A stretch of 64,000 bases of DNA from Nodularia spumigena CCY9414 (GTDB taxonomy: Bacteria; Cyanobacteriota; Cyanobacteriia; Cyanobacteriales; Nostocaceae), in assembly GCF_000340565.2 (NCBI RefSeq), contig NZ_CP007203.1, positions 89,346 through 153,345 of the forward strand. The letters run 5' to 3'. The notes under the pieces are model-generated. The model was not told the origin of the DNA. It ran no database searches and was given only the letters and a program-made list of their open reading frames with translations. Below are positions 28,262-37,409 of this stretch, in pieces. Numbering within the stretch: the stretch's first letter is position 1; every line of letters begins with the position of its first letter. Both the position numbers and the translations under genes were made by a program.

Positions 28262-28821
28262 GGATAAGTAAGTCGGCGAAAAAATTTAACGTAGGGTGTG
28301 TTATGCCGTAGGCTAACGCACCTTTAATTACTGGTATTCTTGGTTAGGAAGGGAATAGGAATTGTAGTTATCAAGGAAACCGTTGTTTCTTGATGATAAA
28401 ATCTTCAAATAGTTAAAAAGTAATTAAGCATGAAGGTTCCAGTCCCAGAGGATAAGGCACGAAAGATAGCCAGTAAAGAGCATAATATTTTTATGATGCA
28501 GATGTTCTGTAATCCAAGCAAAGCTTCAATTGTGGGAATTTTTCCTTCCTCCTTCCTTCTGCCCTCTACCGTCTGCCTCCTGCATTGCCCCAACCAAGAT
28601 CACCAAAAGTTGCCAAGAACCATAAACTGATCATAAAAGTGAGACACCGAAAGGTTTTTACCCTACGGACCACGGACCACTCCCCAGCTATATAAGCGGT
28701 AATTTTTGCTACTATAAATGTAAAAAATTTTACTAAAACTTTAAAAAACTACACAATAAGTTAGACAGGATAAGAGCCAGAAATGTTGATATTATTAATG
28801 ATGCACTTACTATAAACAAAA
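28262..28821. other. Gene-free stretch with two dispersed repeats
   Basis: Holds a GTAGGGTGTGTTATGCCG repeat at 28293-28322, related to the one beside tRNA-Val, and an element at 28626-28692 (ACTGATCATAAAAGTGAGAC ... CCCCAGCTATA) whose inverted copy lies at 57292-57344. No coding frame looks real. The last 60 bases should contain the promoter of the symporter operon. Confidence 0.5.
28626..28692. repeat. Dispersed repeat, copy 1 (GACACCGAAAGG...)
   Basis: ACTGATCATAAAAGTGAGAC followed by ACCGAAAGGTTTTTACCCTAC and CCCCAGCTATA. The inverted copy at 57292-57344 lacks a block reading GGACCACGGACCAC between CCCTAC and TCCCC. Differences otherwise are a single base in the main arm. Confidence 0.75.
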
Positions 28822-29076
28822 ATGGATGAAGATCAGCGTCGTTCTTACTGGCGTGCTAATACTGCTTTAATTCGTAATCTTTTAATTGTCTGGGCGCTGG
28901 TTTCTATAGTTTTCAGTATTTTGCTGGTTCAACCATTGAACGGGATACGTTTTTTCGGCGTACCCTTTGGCTTTTGGATGGCACAGCAAGGATCAATTCT
29001 GGTATTTGTAGCTTTAATTTTCATTTATGCCTTTCAAATGGACAAGTTAGACCGCAAACATAATATCAAGAAGTGA
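28822..29076 (+). CDS. DUF4212 small subunit of a sodium:solute symporter
   Basis: 84 residues, two transmembrane helices (about 20-39, LIVWALVSIVFSILLVQPL, and 58-76, GSILVFVALIFIYAFQMDKL), with a cytosolic SYWRANTALIRNLL start and a DKLDRKHNI tail, which is the DUF4212 pattern. These proteins are encoded directly before SSS-family permeases as here (9 bases apart), and probably form a two-component Na+-coupled carrier. Confidence 0.92.
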   Translation: MDEDQRRSYWRANTALIRNLLIVWALVSIVFSILLVQPLNGIRFFGVPFGFWMAQQGSILVFVALIFIYAFQMDKLDRKHNIKK

Positions 29077-29085
29077 GGGAAACCT

Positions 29086-30753
29086 GTGTCAGTTGAAATT
29101 TGGACTATTTTATTGGTTGGACTCTCCTTCCTTGGCTACATTTATATTGGTTGGCAATCACGAGTCAAAGATAGTAAAGACTTTTTTATCGCCGGACAGG
29201 GGATACCCTCAATTGCTAATGGTGCGGCGACGGCGGCTGACTGGATGTCAGCCGCTTCGTTTATTTCAATGGCGGGGCTGATTTCTTTTTTGGGGTATGA
29301 CGGTTCTATTTATCTGATGGGTTGGACTGGTGGCTATGTGCTGTTGGCCTTGCTGTTGGCTCCTTACCTGCGGAAATTTGGTAAATATACAGTGCCGGAT
29401 TTTGTGGGCGATCGCTATTATTCAAATATTGCTCGTTTAGTGGCAGTAATTGCAGCTATTTTCGTCTCCCTCACTTATGTTGCTGGGCAAATGCGGGGCG
29501 TGGGCATTGTTTTCAGCCGTTTCCTCCAAGTTGACATCAATACGGGTGTGATCATCGGTATGGTGATTGTCGGCTTTTTTGCTGTGTTAGGAGGGATGAA
29601 AGGTATTACCTGGACACAGGTAGCACAGTATGTTGTGTTAATTGTTGCTTATTTAATTCCGGCAATTGCGATCGCCTGGCGGCTCACAGGTAATCCTATT
29701 CCCCAATTAGCATTTACCTTCAGCGATGTTGCCGACCAACTCAATCAAATCCAAGTTGATTTAGGGTTTCAGGAATATACCCAGCCATTTGTCAACAAGT
29801 CCATGCTTGATGTGCTGTTTACAACTGTGGCCTTAATGGTCGGAACTGCTGGCTTACCCCATATTATTGTTCGGTTTTACACAGTCCCAAGTGTCAGGGC
29901 TGCCCGTTTCTCTGCTGGTTGGGCATTGTTATTTATTGCCATTCTTTATACTACCGCTCCGGCGCTCGCCATGTTCGCCCGCTATAACCTGATCAATTCT
30001 CTGCATAATCAGACCGTTGCAGAAGTGCAGCAGCTTGACTGGGCGACTAAGTGGGAAAAAACTGGACTGCTAGGCTTTGAGGACAAAAATCAAGATGGTC
30101 GTCTCCAGTTAACCCCCAATAAAGACACCAACGAAATTACAATTGATCGGGATATCATCGTCCTTTCTACCCCAGAAGTAGCTAAACTAGCTCCTTGGGT
30201 AGTTGGCTTAGTAGCAGCAGGTGGATTAGCCGCAGCTTTGTCTACAGCATCAGGTTTATTGCTGGTAATTTCCAGTTCTGTCGCCCACGATATTTATTAT
30301 CGCATCATCGATCCCACCGCCTCAGAACAAAAACGGGTGTTTTTCGGGCGGATTATGGTGGGTTTGTCCCTAGTTCTTGCCGGCTATTTTGGAGTAAATC
30401 CACCGGGATTTGTGAGTGAAGTAGTGGCTTTTGCTTTTGGTTTAGCTGCTGCTAGCTTCTTCCCGGTAATTTTCTTGGGGATTTTCGACAAGCGCAGTAA
30501 TTCTGAAGGGGCGATATCTGGGATGCTGGTTGGTTTAATTTTTACCATCATCTACATTATTGCCGTTAAGTTTGGGGGTATGCAGCCTTGGTTTTTTGGG
30601 GTTTCTCCAGAAGGAATTGGCACCTTAGGTATGTTAATTAATTTTGTAGTGACCTTTGTAGTTTCTCGCCTGACTCCACCCCCTCCCCCTCAAATTCAAG
30701 CAATGGTGGAAGACCTCCGCACCCCACTGATTGAAGAATCGGTGCATTCGTAA
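29086..30753 (+). CDS. Sodium:solute symporter (SSS family, acetate/monocarboxylate-type)
   Basis: 555 residues with about 13 transmembrane helices and SSS signatures: QSRVKDSKDFFIAGQGIPSI, ANGAATAADWMSAASF, the GLPHIIVRFYTVPSVRAAR loop, and AALSTASGLLLVISSSVAHD near residue 385, which carries the Na+-site serines. It fits the VC_2705/ActP-like subgroup that partners with DUF4212. A notable insertion between helices (about 315-352) contains DKNQDGRLQL (Asp333, Asn335, Asp337, Gly338), a Ca2+-loop-like EF-hand signature. Substrate likely a small organic acid (inference). Confidence 0.92.
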   Translation: MSVEIWTILLVGLSFLGYIYIGWQSRVKDSKDFFIAGQGIPSIANGAATAADWMSAASFISMAGLISFLGYDGSIYLMGWTGGYVLLALLLAPYLRKFGKYTVPDFVGDRYYSNIARLVAVIAAIFVSLTYVAGQMRGVGIVFSRFLQVDINTGVIIGMVIVGFFAVLGGMKGITWTQVAQYVVLIVAYLIPAIAIAWRLTGNPIPQLAFTFSDVADQLNQIQVDLGFQEYTQPFVNKSMLDVLFTTVALMVGTAGLPHIIVRFYTVPSVRAARFSAGWALLFIAILYTTAPALAMFARYNLINSLHNQTVAEVQQLDWATKWEKTGLLGFEDKNQDGRLQLTPNKDTNEITIDRDIIVLSTPEVAKLAPWVVGLVAAGGLAAALSTASGLLLVISSSVAHDIYYRIIDPTASEQKRVFFGRIMVGLSLVLAGYFGVNPPGFVSEVVAFAFGLAAASFFPVIFLGIFDKRSNSEGAISGMLVGLIFTIIYIIAVKFGGMQPWFFGVSPEGIGTLGMLINFVVTFVVSRLTPPPPPQIQAMVEDLRTPLIEESVHS

Positions 30754-30802
30754 CGCTTCCCAATACTACTCGGTTTGTGCAAATTCGTGAGCCGAAAACC
30801 CT

Positions 30803-30832
30803 TGTAGAGACGTTACATGGAACCTCTATACA
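30803..30832. repeat. TGTAGAGACGTT dispersed palindrome
   Basis: TGTAGAGACGTT...AACCTCTATACA, imperfect palindrome just after the symporter gene; a better-preserved relative is at 41866-41890. Could terminate the symporter transcript, but there is no U-tract. Confidence 0.55.
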
Positions 30833-30973
30833 TTTGGATGACGAATCCCTAGTATTTTCTGGTAACATATTAAATGTCTTGACCACCAATGCCGTAAGCG
30901 AAAACCAAGCTGTCTAGGTAAGTGTTGCAAGAGAAAGATTTGGGTCTTGGAAGGACTCCTGCCCAGAGAGGGA

Positions 30974-31203
30974 ATGTCAGACCAAAAAAACTATGGAGTT
31001 TTTGAGGCTGTTACCGATGAATTGGGAAGCTCAGACTCCAGCCGCAGGCAAGTCTGAGTAGTTCACATAACTACGCCAACGAACCCAAAATGTATTACGC
31101 TAACCAGCCCAACCAAGAGCAGCAACGCCAATATTCTGTACAGGGTGTATTAGCTACATTAATTGTCACCACTGTAATTTTGGTTGCATTGAGCGTTAGC
31201 TAA
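30974..31203 (+). pseudogene. Small light-harvesting-like (Ssl1498-type) gene, split by a frameshift
   Basis: Two overlapping frames read as one short protein. Frame A (30974-31057) starts MSDQKNYGVFEAVTDELG and ends at TGA after SRRQV. Frame B (no stop from 31021 to the TAA at 31201-31203) reads SSSHNYANEPKMYYAN, then QPNQEQQRQYSVQGVLATL and a hydrophobic helix ending ALSVS. The YYA...EQQRRY..QG..ATL plus single-helix pattern is that of the Ssl1498-type small light-harvesting-like proteins of cyanobacteria, as far as I can recall. A one-base shift between 31040 and 31057 would join the two. Alternatives: the 37-residue protein from ATG at 31090 is the functional gene, or a programmed shift. 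A purine-rich GAGAGGGA precedes the first ATG. Confidence 0.5.
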
Positions 31204-31550
31204 TATTTGTAGATTTCGCTATCGGTGTTTCTGCTATATAAAACCTAGACAAAACTAGACTTTACTTTCTACTTCAACGGGAGCATGGGAGCAGTTATCC
31301 CTCAGTAGACTTTCACGCCTTAGCCAGACGCGATTGTGTTCCAATTAAGTTTCTGAAAAAGACTACCACCATCATTGCTTGGTTTTCGCGTCGGCAATAG
31401 TCTCAATTCAATACTTGATATCACCGTATTATATATCAAGTAGTTGATTTTTTCCTAAAATATATATTGATTTTTGTCAATATAAGTATAGTTTTGTCTA
31501 TGAAATTGTCAACTTAGGACTTGCTCATCGTCATTTGGACTTCTCCTTTC

Positions 31551-31579
31551 AACCTCGGTTAGTTTCGCCGGGGTTTTTT
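31551..31579 (+). terminator. Rho-independent terminator
   Basis: AACCTCGG...CCGGGGTT stem (one G-T mismatch) followed by six T's on the rightward strand. It closes whatever is transcribed rightward from about 30950, i.e. the small light-harvesting-like gene, and lies just past the 3' end of uvrB. Confidence 0.75.
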
Positions 31580-31606
31580 GCTGACTGGAGATGGGCGAGG
31601 GCTTGA

Positions 31607-33604
31607 TTAACGCCCTAGCATTTTATCGCGCAGATGCTTGATGCGATCGCGTAATTTTCCCGCCTCTTCAAATTCCAATTTCTTAGCTGCATCTTTCATC
31701 TGTGCTTCTAACTTCCCAATCAACCCTGGAATTTCTTCTAAAGGCAGTTCATCTATATGTTCATCAACCACTTTTAAATCAGTCGCATTTAATCGCCGGG
31801 AAACATCTAAAAAAGATAAAATTGCATTACTCGATCTCTTAATAATCGGTTGCGGTGTAATTCCATGCGTCCGATTATAAGCCATCTGAATTCCCCGCCT
31901 TCTATCTGTTTCATCAATGGCTTTAATCATGCTGCCTGTCATATTATCAGCATACATAATTGCTTGTCCTCTGATGTGCCGTGCTGCTCTCCCAATAGTT
32001 TGAATTAAAGAACGCTCGGCGCGTAAAAAGCCTTCTTTATCTGCATCCATAATTGCCACTAAGGAAACTTCTGGTAAGTCTAAGCCTTCCCGTAACAAGT
32101 TCACACCCACCAAAACATCAAATTTACCCGCACGTAAATCTTGCAAAATCTCGATGCGTTCAATGGAATTAATCTCTGAATGCAAATAACGGACTTTTAT
32201 ATTATGGTCTTGCAGATACTCCGTCAAATCTTCCGCCATGCGCTTCGTTAATGTGGTAATTAACACTCGCTCTTGAAGGTCAACTCTGTCTTTAATTTCG
32301 CCTAATAAATCATCAATTTGTCCTTCTGTGGGACGCACGGAAATTTCTGGATCAATTACCCCAGTCGGTCGAATTATTTGGTCAGCAATATGACCTTCAG
32401 ATATTTCTAATTCCCAATCTCCTGGTGTAGCGGAAACAAAAATGCACTGATTTACTTTTTGCCAAAATTCTTCTGCTTTTAACGGTCTGTTATCAGCAGC
32501 ACTGGGAAGTCGAAATCCATGATCAATTAAAACTTTTTTTCTGGCTTGGTCGCCGTTATACATACCGCGAATTTGGGGTACTGTAACGTGAGATTCATCG
32601 ATAACTAACAGCCAATCTTTGGGAAAATAATCAATTAAACACTCTGGGGGTGCGCCGGCTTGTCTTCCTGCTAAGTGGCGAGAATAGTTTTCTACGCCGT
32701 TACAGAAACCAACTTCGCGCAACATTTCCAAATCATAGCGTGTCCGTTGGTCGATGCGTTGTGCTTCTAATAATTTTCCCGCTTGTTCTAGTTCGGCTTG
32801 TTGCTGCTTTAATTCGGCTGCAATTTCATCACAAGCTATCTCTAAGCGTTCTTGTGGGGTGACAAAGTGACGCGCTGGGTAAACGTTTACAGCTTCCAAA
32901 CTGCGGATAATTTCCCCTGTCACGGGGTCGATATAACGAATCGCGTCTATTTCATCGCCAAAGAATTCTACACGAATAATTCGGTCTTCGTAGGCGGGAC
33001 CAATTTCTAAGACATCACCCCGGACGCGAAAACGTCCCCGACCCATTTCTATGTCGTTGCGGCTATACTGTACTGATGCCAAATCTCGTAAAATTTGACG
33101 TTGGTTGACTTCCATCCCGATTTGGAAAGGGATGGCGGCTTTGAGGTATTCTGAGGGAATCCCCAAGCCGTAGATACAGCTAATGGAAGCCACTACAATT
33201 ACATCACGGCGTTCAAAGAGCGATCGCGTCGCTGAATGCCGTAACATATCTATTTCATCATTAATCGAAGATGTTTTTTCAATATAAGTATCACTAACCG
33301 GAATATAGGCTTCTGGCTGATAGTAATCGTAGTAGCTGACAAAATACTCAACTGCGTTATGAGGAAAGAATTCTCGCAATTCGTTACACAGTTGGGCTGC
33401 TAAAGTTTTATTATGGGCTAGTACCAAAGTCGGTCTACCCACTTTTTCAATGACTGCGGCAATGGAAAATGTCTTACCGGTTCCCGTCGCGCCGAGTAAA
33501 GTTTGGTAACGATTGCCAGATTGGATACTGCTGGTTAGTTGTGCGATCGCTTGTGGTTGGTCGCCTGTGGGAATAAAGGGAGCTTGAAGACAAAATCCTG
33601 TCAT
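31607..33604 (-). CDS. uvrB: Excinuclease ABC subunit B
   Basis: 665 residues with all UvrB features: Walker [10 protein letters not shown] (38-46), [12 protein letters not shown] beta-hairpin region that inserts between the DNA strands, helicase motif DESH ([14 protein letters not shown]), motif [28 protein letters not shown], and the C-terminal UVR motif ([20 protein letters not shown]) for UvrC contact. Role: damage verification in nucleotide excision repair, matching the UV exposure of a photosynthetic cell. Monocistronic and leftward; the start ATG is preceded by TGAAAAC-rich DNA without an obvious Shine-Dalgarno. Confidence 0.98.
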   Translation of the reverse strand: MTGFCLQAPFIPTGDQPQAIAQLTSSIQSGNRYQTLLGATGTGKTFSIAAVIEKVGRPTLVLAHNKTLAAQLCNELREFFPHNAVEYFVSYYDYYQPEAYIPVSDTYIEKTSSINDEIDMLRHSATRSLFERRDVIVVASISCIYGLGIPSEYLKAAIPFQIGMEVNQRQILRDLASVQYSRNDIEMGRGRFRVRGDVLEIGPAYEDRIIRVEFFGDEIDAIRYIDPVTGEIIRSLEAVNVYPARHFVTPQERLEIACDEIAAELKQQQAELEQAGKLLEAQRIDQRTRYDLEMLREVGFCNGVENYSRHLAGRQAGAPPECLIDYFPKDWLLVIDESHVTVPQIRGMYNGDQARKKVLIDHGFRLPSAADNRPLKAEEFWQKVNQCIFVSATPGDWELEISEGHIADQIIRPTGVIDPEISVRPTEGQIDDLLGEIKDRVDLQERVLITTLTKRMAEDLTEYLQDHNIKVRYLHSEINSIERIEILQDLRAGKFDVLVGVNLLREGLDLPEVSLVAIMDADKEGFLRAERSLIQTIGRAARHIRGQAIMYADNMTGSMIKAIDETDRRRGIQMAYNRTHGITPQPIIKRSSNAILSFLDVSRRLNATDLKVVDEHIDELPLEEIPGLIGKLEAQMKDAAKKLEFEEAGKLRDRIKHLRDKMLGR

Positions 33605-33936
33605 ACAGTTGTTTTCAATCTGTTGAAAATACCATATCTCATGGTAACGATACTGTTGCGCCCCTGCTGAACTTAGTTAATCAAACTAATAAATAGCAAT
33701 ATTTTTTTACAAAAATTTACAATTTAAATTTACTTATGTATCAGTTTTAAAGATACTTATATATTTACAAGCTTTTTTCAGGTTACACTCATTATGCGTG
33801 GGAAAAAAAATCATTTTTCCTTAATTATTGTAAAATTCAGTTAATAAACCAGAGGTATCCTTTTATGAGTGTTAGCAGCACTGGTTAAGAAATCGATCCT
33901 CGACAACAGGATACCAAGCTAAAGGGAGAAAATACA

Positions 33937-34314
33937 GTGGAAGTTGAAAATAAGCAGGATAATAATTTGGATACAGATAAAGTCGAAAACGGCTCTGAGC
34001 AAGGGAAACTGTCCGTTGCTGGAGTTCGTCCCATAGGTAGCAGTGGGCTACAAATTGCTGGGACAGTCCAAATTTCTGGAATCCGCCCTATTGGTGTCAG
34101 CACTTTGGTAGTAGCTGATACAGTTAATATTATGGGAATTCGCCCCATCGGCGCTCATACATTTGAAATTGTTGACACGATGAACTTATCTGGTATTCGT
34201 CCCATTGGTTCCAGTACACTAGCAATTTCTGATAGTTATTCCTCCTTCGGGAACCGTCCAACAGCACCCAATGAGACTGATGAGTCAGGAATTATGATGG
34301 GTTTTCTCGATTAG
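33937..34314 (+). CDS. Protein of perfect 19-residue RPIG repeats
   Basis: 125 residues from a GTG start preceded by AAAGGGAGAA. After a charged leader (1-24) come five units whose first residue falls at 29, 48, 67, 86 and 105, a strict 19-residue period. Each unit carries G-(V/I)-R-P-I-G, then a Ser-rich turn and a beta-like strand (STLxIxDT); the last unit decays to GNRPTAP. The tail is acidic (NETDESGIMMGF). No signal peptide and no membrane segment. The pattern suggests a small beta-solenoid or beta-roll. The family is not recognised by me. It precedes csbD, a general-stress gene. A strong terminator follows. Confidence 0.8.
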   Translation: MEVENKQDNNLDTDKVENGSEQGKLSVAGVRPIGSSGLQIAGTVQISGIRPIGVSTLVVADTVNIMGIRPIGAHTFEIVDTMNLSGIRPIGSSTLAISDSYSSFGNRPTAPNETDESGIMMGFLD

Positions 34315-34339
34315 TCATAAAAATAGTATAACTACGATC

Positions 34340-34370
34340 ACCCGGTTACATAACATAACCGGGTTTTTTA
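34340..34370 (+). terminator. Strong terminator of the RPIG-repeat gene
   Basis: Nine-bp stem ACCCGGTTA/TAACCGGGT with a 7-base loop, directly followed by six T's. It ends 56 bases after the stop codon, so the RPIG gene is transcribed on its own. Confidence 0.9.
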
Positions 34371-34497
34371 TGAAATAAAATATTTAACTTGCTTTAATAA
34401 TCAGTCTTTTTATATAGATAACTAATGTACCTTATGGCCGAAGAGGGTAATGCAAAATTTAACTACAGTATAAAGGTAAGAAGAATAGGAGTGCAAC

Positions 34498-34680
34498 ATG
34501 AGCATAGAAGATCGCGCCAAAGCCACAGCGAAAAATATCGAAGGTAAAGCTCAAGAAGCACTGGGAAATGTTACCGGAGATCCAGAAGATAAGGCTGAAG
34601 GTAAAGCAAAACAAGCCGAAAGTCAACTGCGTCACGGTGTAGAAGACATCAAAGATAAAGCGAAAGAAAAGCTAAATTAG
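34498..34680 (+). CDS. CsbD family stress protein
   Basis: 60 residues, all polar and charged: MSIEDRAKATAKNIEGKAQE, then GNVTGDPEDKAEGKAKQAES and a Lys-rich tail. The KNIEGKAQEALGNVTGDPxxKAEGKAKQ pattern is the CsbD (UPF0337) signature. Members are abundant under general stress in many bacteria; biochemical role unknown. Promoter DNA lies in the 180 bases upstream. Confidence 0.95.
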   Translation: MSIEDRAKATAKNIEGKAQEALGNVTGDPEDKAEGKAKQAESQLRHGVEDIKDKAKEKLN

Positions 34681-34981
34681 AAATTTGATTCTTTGCAAAA
34701 TCTTGAGAAATATTAACTGGGTTTAATCTGATTCTGCCAAGGTCATAACTGTTTAAAAATCTTGGCTATACCCTTTTTATTTCAAATGAGAAAGAGAAAG
34801 TAGAGGCTATTATTGCTTATTTACTTTCTCACTAGCAAAGAGAGGTTGATTTTTAAGTCAGCTAAAAGATATTTTTTTATAGTTACATCTACACCAAACC
34901 CTGTTAATAAATTAAAGAATCATTTTATTTATGTAAATCAAACTACATAGTTTGTAGCTATTTTACTATGAGAGGTAAAAC

Positions 34982-35419
34982 ATGAATCTGCTGGAGCAGA
35001 GTCGCAAAATTGCGATCGCTTTCATATTAATTTTAGTGTTAACAATAACTACTGCTTGTGGTGGCGGTACTGTAACAGAACCCGACCGCACTGCTACCCC
35101 ACAAGTTGGACGTGATGTCACTTACGCGCAGCTAGAGAGAGGTAACACCCCATCCGGACAAAGTTTTGGTGACTGGGTTGTAGAAACATCTAGGGGATTA
35201 ATTAAGGATGCTTATGTCAGGGATAACAATAAGCTAGGTGTTGTCATTTCTCCTCAAGTTAGCCCTAACGAGGTGCGACCTCTAGCAAAATCTTTAGTTC
35301 AAGGTTTTCAGAAAAACTTTCCCGATCAAAATTTAACTGTTTTGGTATATGGCCCGGACAAACAGTTGATTTTGACTACTCAGTATGACAGGGCGACTAA
35401 TCAAATTCAGTATAGCTAA
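34982..35419 (+). CDS. Putative lipoprotein, cyanobacterial
   Basis: 145 residues. N-terminus KIAIAFILILVLTITTACGG is a signal peptide ending in a lipobox (ITTAC, lipidated Cys29 or so), then a Gly-rich linker and a mixed alpha/beta mature domain with LGVVISPQVSPNEVRPLAKSLV... and FPDQNLTVLVYGPDKQLILT. The protein should be anchored in a membrane facing the periplasm or the thylakoid lumen. No known domain is recognised. A 28-base gap separates it from the next gene; the two probably form an operon. Confidence 0.75.
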   Translation: MNLLEQSRKIAIAFILILVLTITTACGGGTVTEPDRTATPQVGRDVTYAQLERGNTPSGQSFGDWVVETSRGLIKDAYVRDNNKLGVVISPQVSPNEVRPLAKSLVQGFQKNFPDQNLTVLVYGPDKQLILTTQYDRATNQIQYS

Positions 35420-35446
35420 TTTGATGGAAAACAAGGAGTAAGTAAA

Positions 35447-35950
35447 GTGACAAGTAGCGAAGAGTACAGACGGCAAATTATGCAAGATTTGTCTGGGGGT
35501 AATGTAGAATCTCTTGATGATGTTTCCTATGACAACTTTGATGATTTTGCTCAGAGGACAACACCTGACCAACGTCGTCAGTTATTTGGTAAGTCTGTAA
35601 GTCCTGAACGGATACCTCCGAGCCAAATGGAGCCAGAATTACAAAAGGCGATCGCCCAAATCAAACCCAATGAACGGGATGATGTAGCTAGGGCTTTTTT
35701 CAAAGAATTTAAATCGAGAAATTTAGACGACAAACGCTTAGAACAACAATTAAATCTTTCCACCCGCAACCCTAACCGAATGAGCGCTGATGATGTGAGT
35801 AAACTTGCATCTTTCGCTTATCACAACCACCCTGATATTTTCCGGGATGTACTGGCGGAACAACCAGCAATTATGAAGTTTCTCAGCAATCCCATTGTCG
35901 CCGGTTTGATTGGGATTGCAGCCGCTAAGTGGTTAGGTAGTCGCAAGTAA
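35447..35950 (+). CDS. Conserved cyanobacterial protein with C-terminal hydrophobic segment
   Basis: 167 residues, GTG start preceded by AAGGAGTAAGT. The acidic N-terminal half (SSEEYRRQIMQDLSGGNVES, FDDFAQRTTPDQRRQLF) is followed by a helical part (NERDDVARAFFKEFKSRNLD), SADDVSKLASFAYHNHPDIF, and a hydrophobic C-terminal helix (FLSNPIVAGLIGIAAAKWLG) that may anchor it in a membrane. Seen repeatedly next to stress genes in Nostocales, from memory; function unknown. Confidence 0.75.
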   Translation: MTSSEEYRRQIMQDLSGGNVESLDDVSYDNFDDFAQRTTPDQRRQLFGKSVSPERIPPSQMEPELQKAIAQIKPNERDDVARAFFKEFKSRNLDDKRLEQQLNLSTRNPNRMSADDVSKLASFAYHNHPDIFRDVLAEQPAIMKFLSNPIVAGLIGIAAAKWLGSRK

Positions 35951-35956
35951 GTGAGA

Positions 35957-35986
35957 AAGGTGGGTTACGTTGCGCTTGAGCGTAGC
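35957..35986. repeat. Dispersed GGTGGGTTACG...GTAGCCAACC repeat
   Basis: A variant of the GTAGGGTGGGTTAGCG palindrome seen beside tRNA-Val and at 28293. It follows the stop codon of the preceding gene. Confidence 0.5.
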
Positions 35987-36134
35987 CAACCCCCCACACC
36001 CTTCTTTTTGACAATACCGATAGATTTCTGCTGATTCCAATGATAGAAACTGGTTATCCTGCAATCTAGTTGAATCTGATATTCTGAAATTATTAAGCAA
36101 TTCTTCACACTTCTCAGAATTCAGGAGTTAAATC

Positions 36135-36434
36135 GTGAAACTAACTGCCACAAGATTCCTATTTCTCGGTGTTGTCATTCTGGCATCTGTACCAGCAATT
36201 GCTCAAAATCAAGGTAATTCCTTTTCTGGTAGAGTTCAGCGAGTTTGGGAAGATGGATTTCGCTTAAACACCAGTGGTCGTTCCATCACAGTTGATACTT
36301 ATGATATCTGTGGAGATAATACTACCCGGTCCATATCGGCTGGTGATCAAGTAACCGTGAGCGGCGAATTTGAGGTAGGCGAATTTGATGCCTTCTCTGT
36401 TACTAAAGCTAATGGTAAAAGTGTTTGCCAGTAG
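36135..36434 (+). CDS. Secreted OB-fold-like small protein
   Basis: 99 residues with a Sec signal peptide (KLTATRFLFLGVVILASVPAIAQ, cleavage after about residue 23) and a mature part of short beta strands: SFSGRVQRVWEDGFRLNTSG, SITVDTYDICG, AGDQVTVSGEF, FDAFSVTKANG. The arrangement fits a small OB-fold domain such as in YgiW/BOF or DUF5666 proteins. Two cysteines (DICG and KSVCQ at the end) could form a disulfide. Periplasmic or lumenal; ligand unknown. Confidence 0.65.
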   Translation: MKLTATRFLFLGVVILASVPAIAQNQGNSFSGRVQRVWEDGFRLNTSGRSITVDTYDICGDNTTRSISAGDQVTVSGEFEVGEFDAFSVTKANGKSVCQ

Positions 36435-36464
36435 TTAAAATTACTAATTTTGTATAAAATAATA

Positions 36465-36493
36465 GAACCTCCCGAATTTAATTGGGGAGGTTC
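36465..36493. terminator. Bidirectional terminator
   Basis: Nine-bp stem GAACCTCCC/GGGAGGTTC with an AT-rich loop between the convergent OB-fold gene and rpe. Leftward the hairpin is followed by TATTATTTT, so it fits rpe better. Confidence 0.75.
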
Positions 36494-36522
36494 TCAACGT
36501 ACTTATTTAGATGGCGAAACAA

Positions 36523-37230
36523 TTAAACCTTTGCCAATTCTTGTGCAGGGCGCTTACTATTACGAATAGATGACACAGCTTCAGCGTAATCTGGGGCTTT
36601 AAATACAGCTGAACCAGCCACAATCGCATTAGCTCCAGCTTCCAAAACCTGCCAAGTATTATTAGCCTTGAGTCCCCCATCCACTTCAATCCAGGGGTCT
36701 AAACCGCGCTCATCACACATTTGGCGCAATTGACGGATTTTGGGCAATACACCGGGGATAAAGCTTTGACCGCCAAAGCCGGGGTTAACGCTCATAATCA
36801 GGATTAAATCGCACAGGTCGAGAACGTGTTCAATTAGCACTAAAGGAGTACCGGGGTTGAGTACAACGCCGGCTTTCTTTCCTAGTTCTCTGATTTGTCC
36901 CAATGTCCGGTGCAGGTGGGGGGAAGCATTATGCTCGCAATGTACGGAAATAATATCAGCACCTGCTTTGGCAAAATCTTCTACATACTTTTCTGGTTCC
37001 ACAATCATCAAGTGGACATCCAGTGGCTTGGTTGTCACTGGGCGAATTGCCTCCACAACCAGAGGACCTATTGTAATGTTAGGTACGAAACGACCATCCA
37101 TTACGTCAACATGAATCCAATCAGCTCCGGCGGCATCTACAGCCCGAATCTCGTCGCCTAGACGACTAAAATCTGCTGATAAGATAGATGGAGAGATCAC
37201 AATGGGCTTTTGAGATGGTTTTTGGGTCAT
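36523..37230 (-). CDS. rpe: Ribulose-phosphate 3-epimerase
   Basis: 235 residues of TIM-barrel Rpe: [16 protein letters not shown] (N-terminal strand), [19 protein letters not shown] (metal-binding His-Asp), [31 protein letters not shown] (phosphate-loop region), and EVDGGL. Interconverts ribulose-5-phosphate and xylulose-5-phosphate in the Calvin cycle and the pentose phosphate pathway. Normal length. Ends in a hairpin shared with the convergent upstream gene. Confidence 0.98.
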   Translation of the reverse strand: MTQKPSQKPIVISPSILSADFSRLGDEIRAVDAAGADWIHVDVMDGRFVPNITIGPLVVEAIRPVTTKPLDVHLMIVEPEKYVEDFAKAGADIISVHCEHNASPHLHRTLGQIRELGKKAGVVLNPGTPLVLIEHVLDLCDLILIMSVNPGFGGQSFIPGVLPKIRQLRQMCDERGLDPWIEVDGGLKANNTWQVLEAGANAIVAGSAVFKAPDYAEAVSSIRNSKRPAQELAKV

Positions 37231-37409
37231 GGTTAGTGGGTTTTAAAGCGTTCTCGTCTGTAAGCATTGTAACAAAATCTTGAGCCAATTCAGATAACTT
37301 TGATCCCGTCCTGTTAAGACTGCAAAAGAAATACCCCTAAACAGGGAAGCAACCGAAATTATCTTGATAAACAATAATTAATAACTACTAACGAATTAAC
37401 AACTAAACA

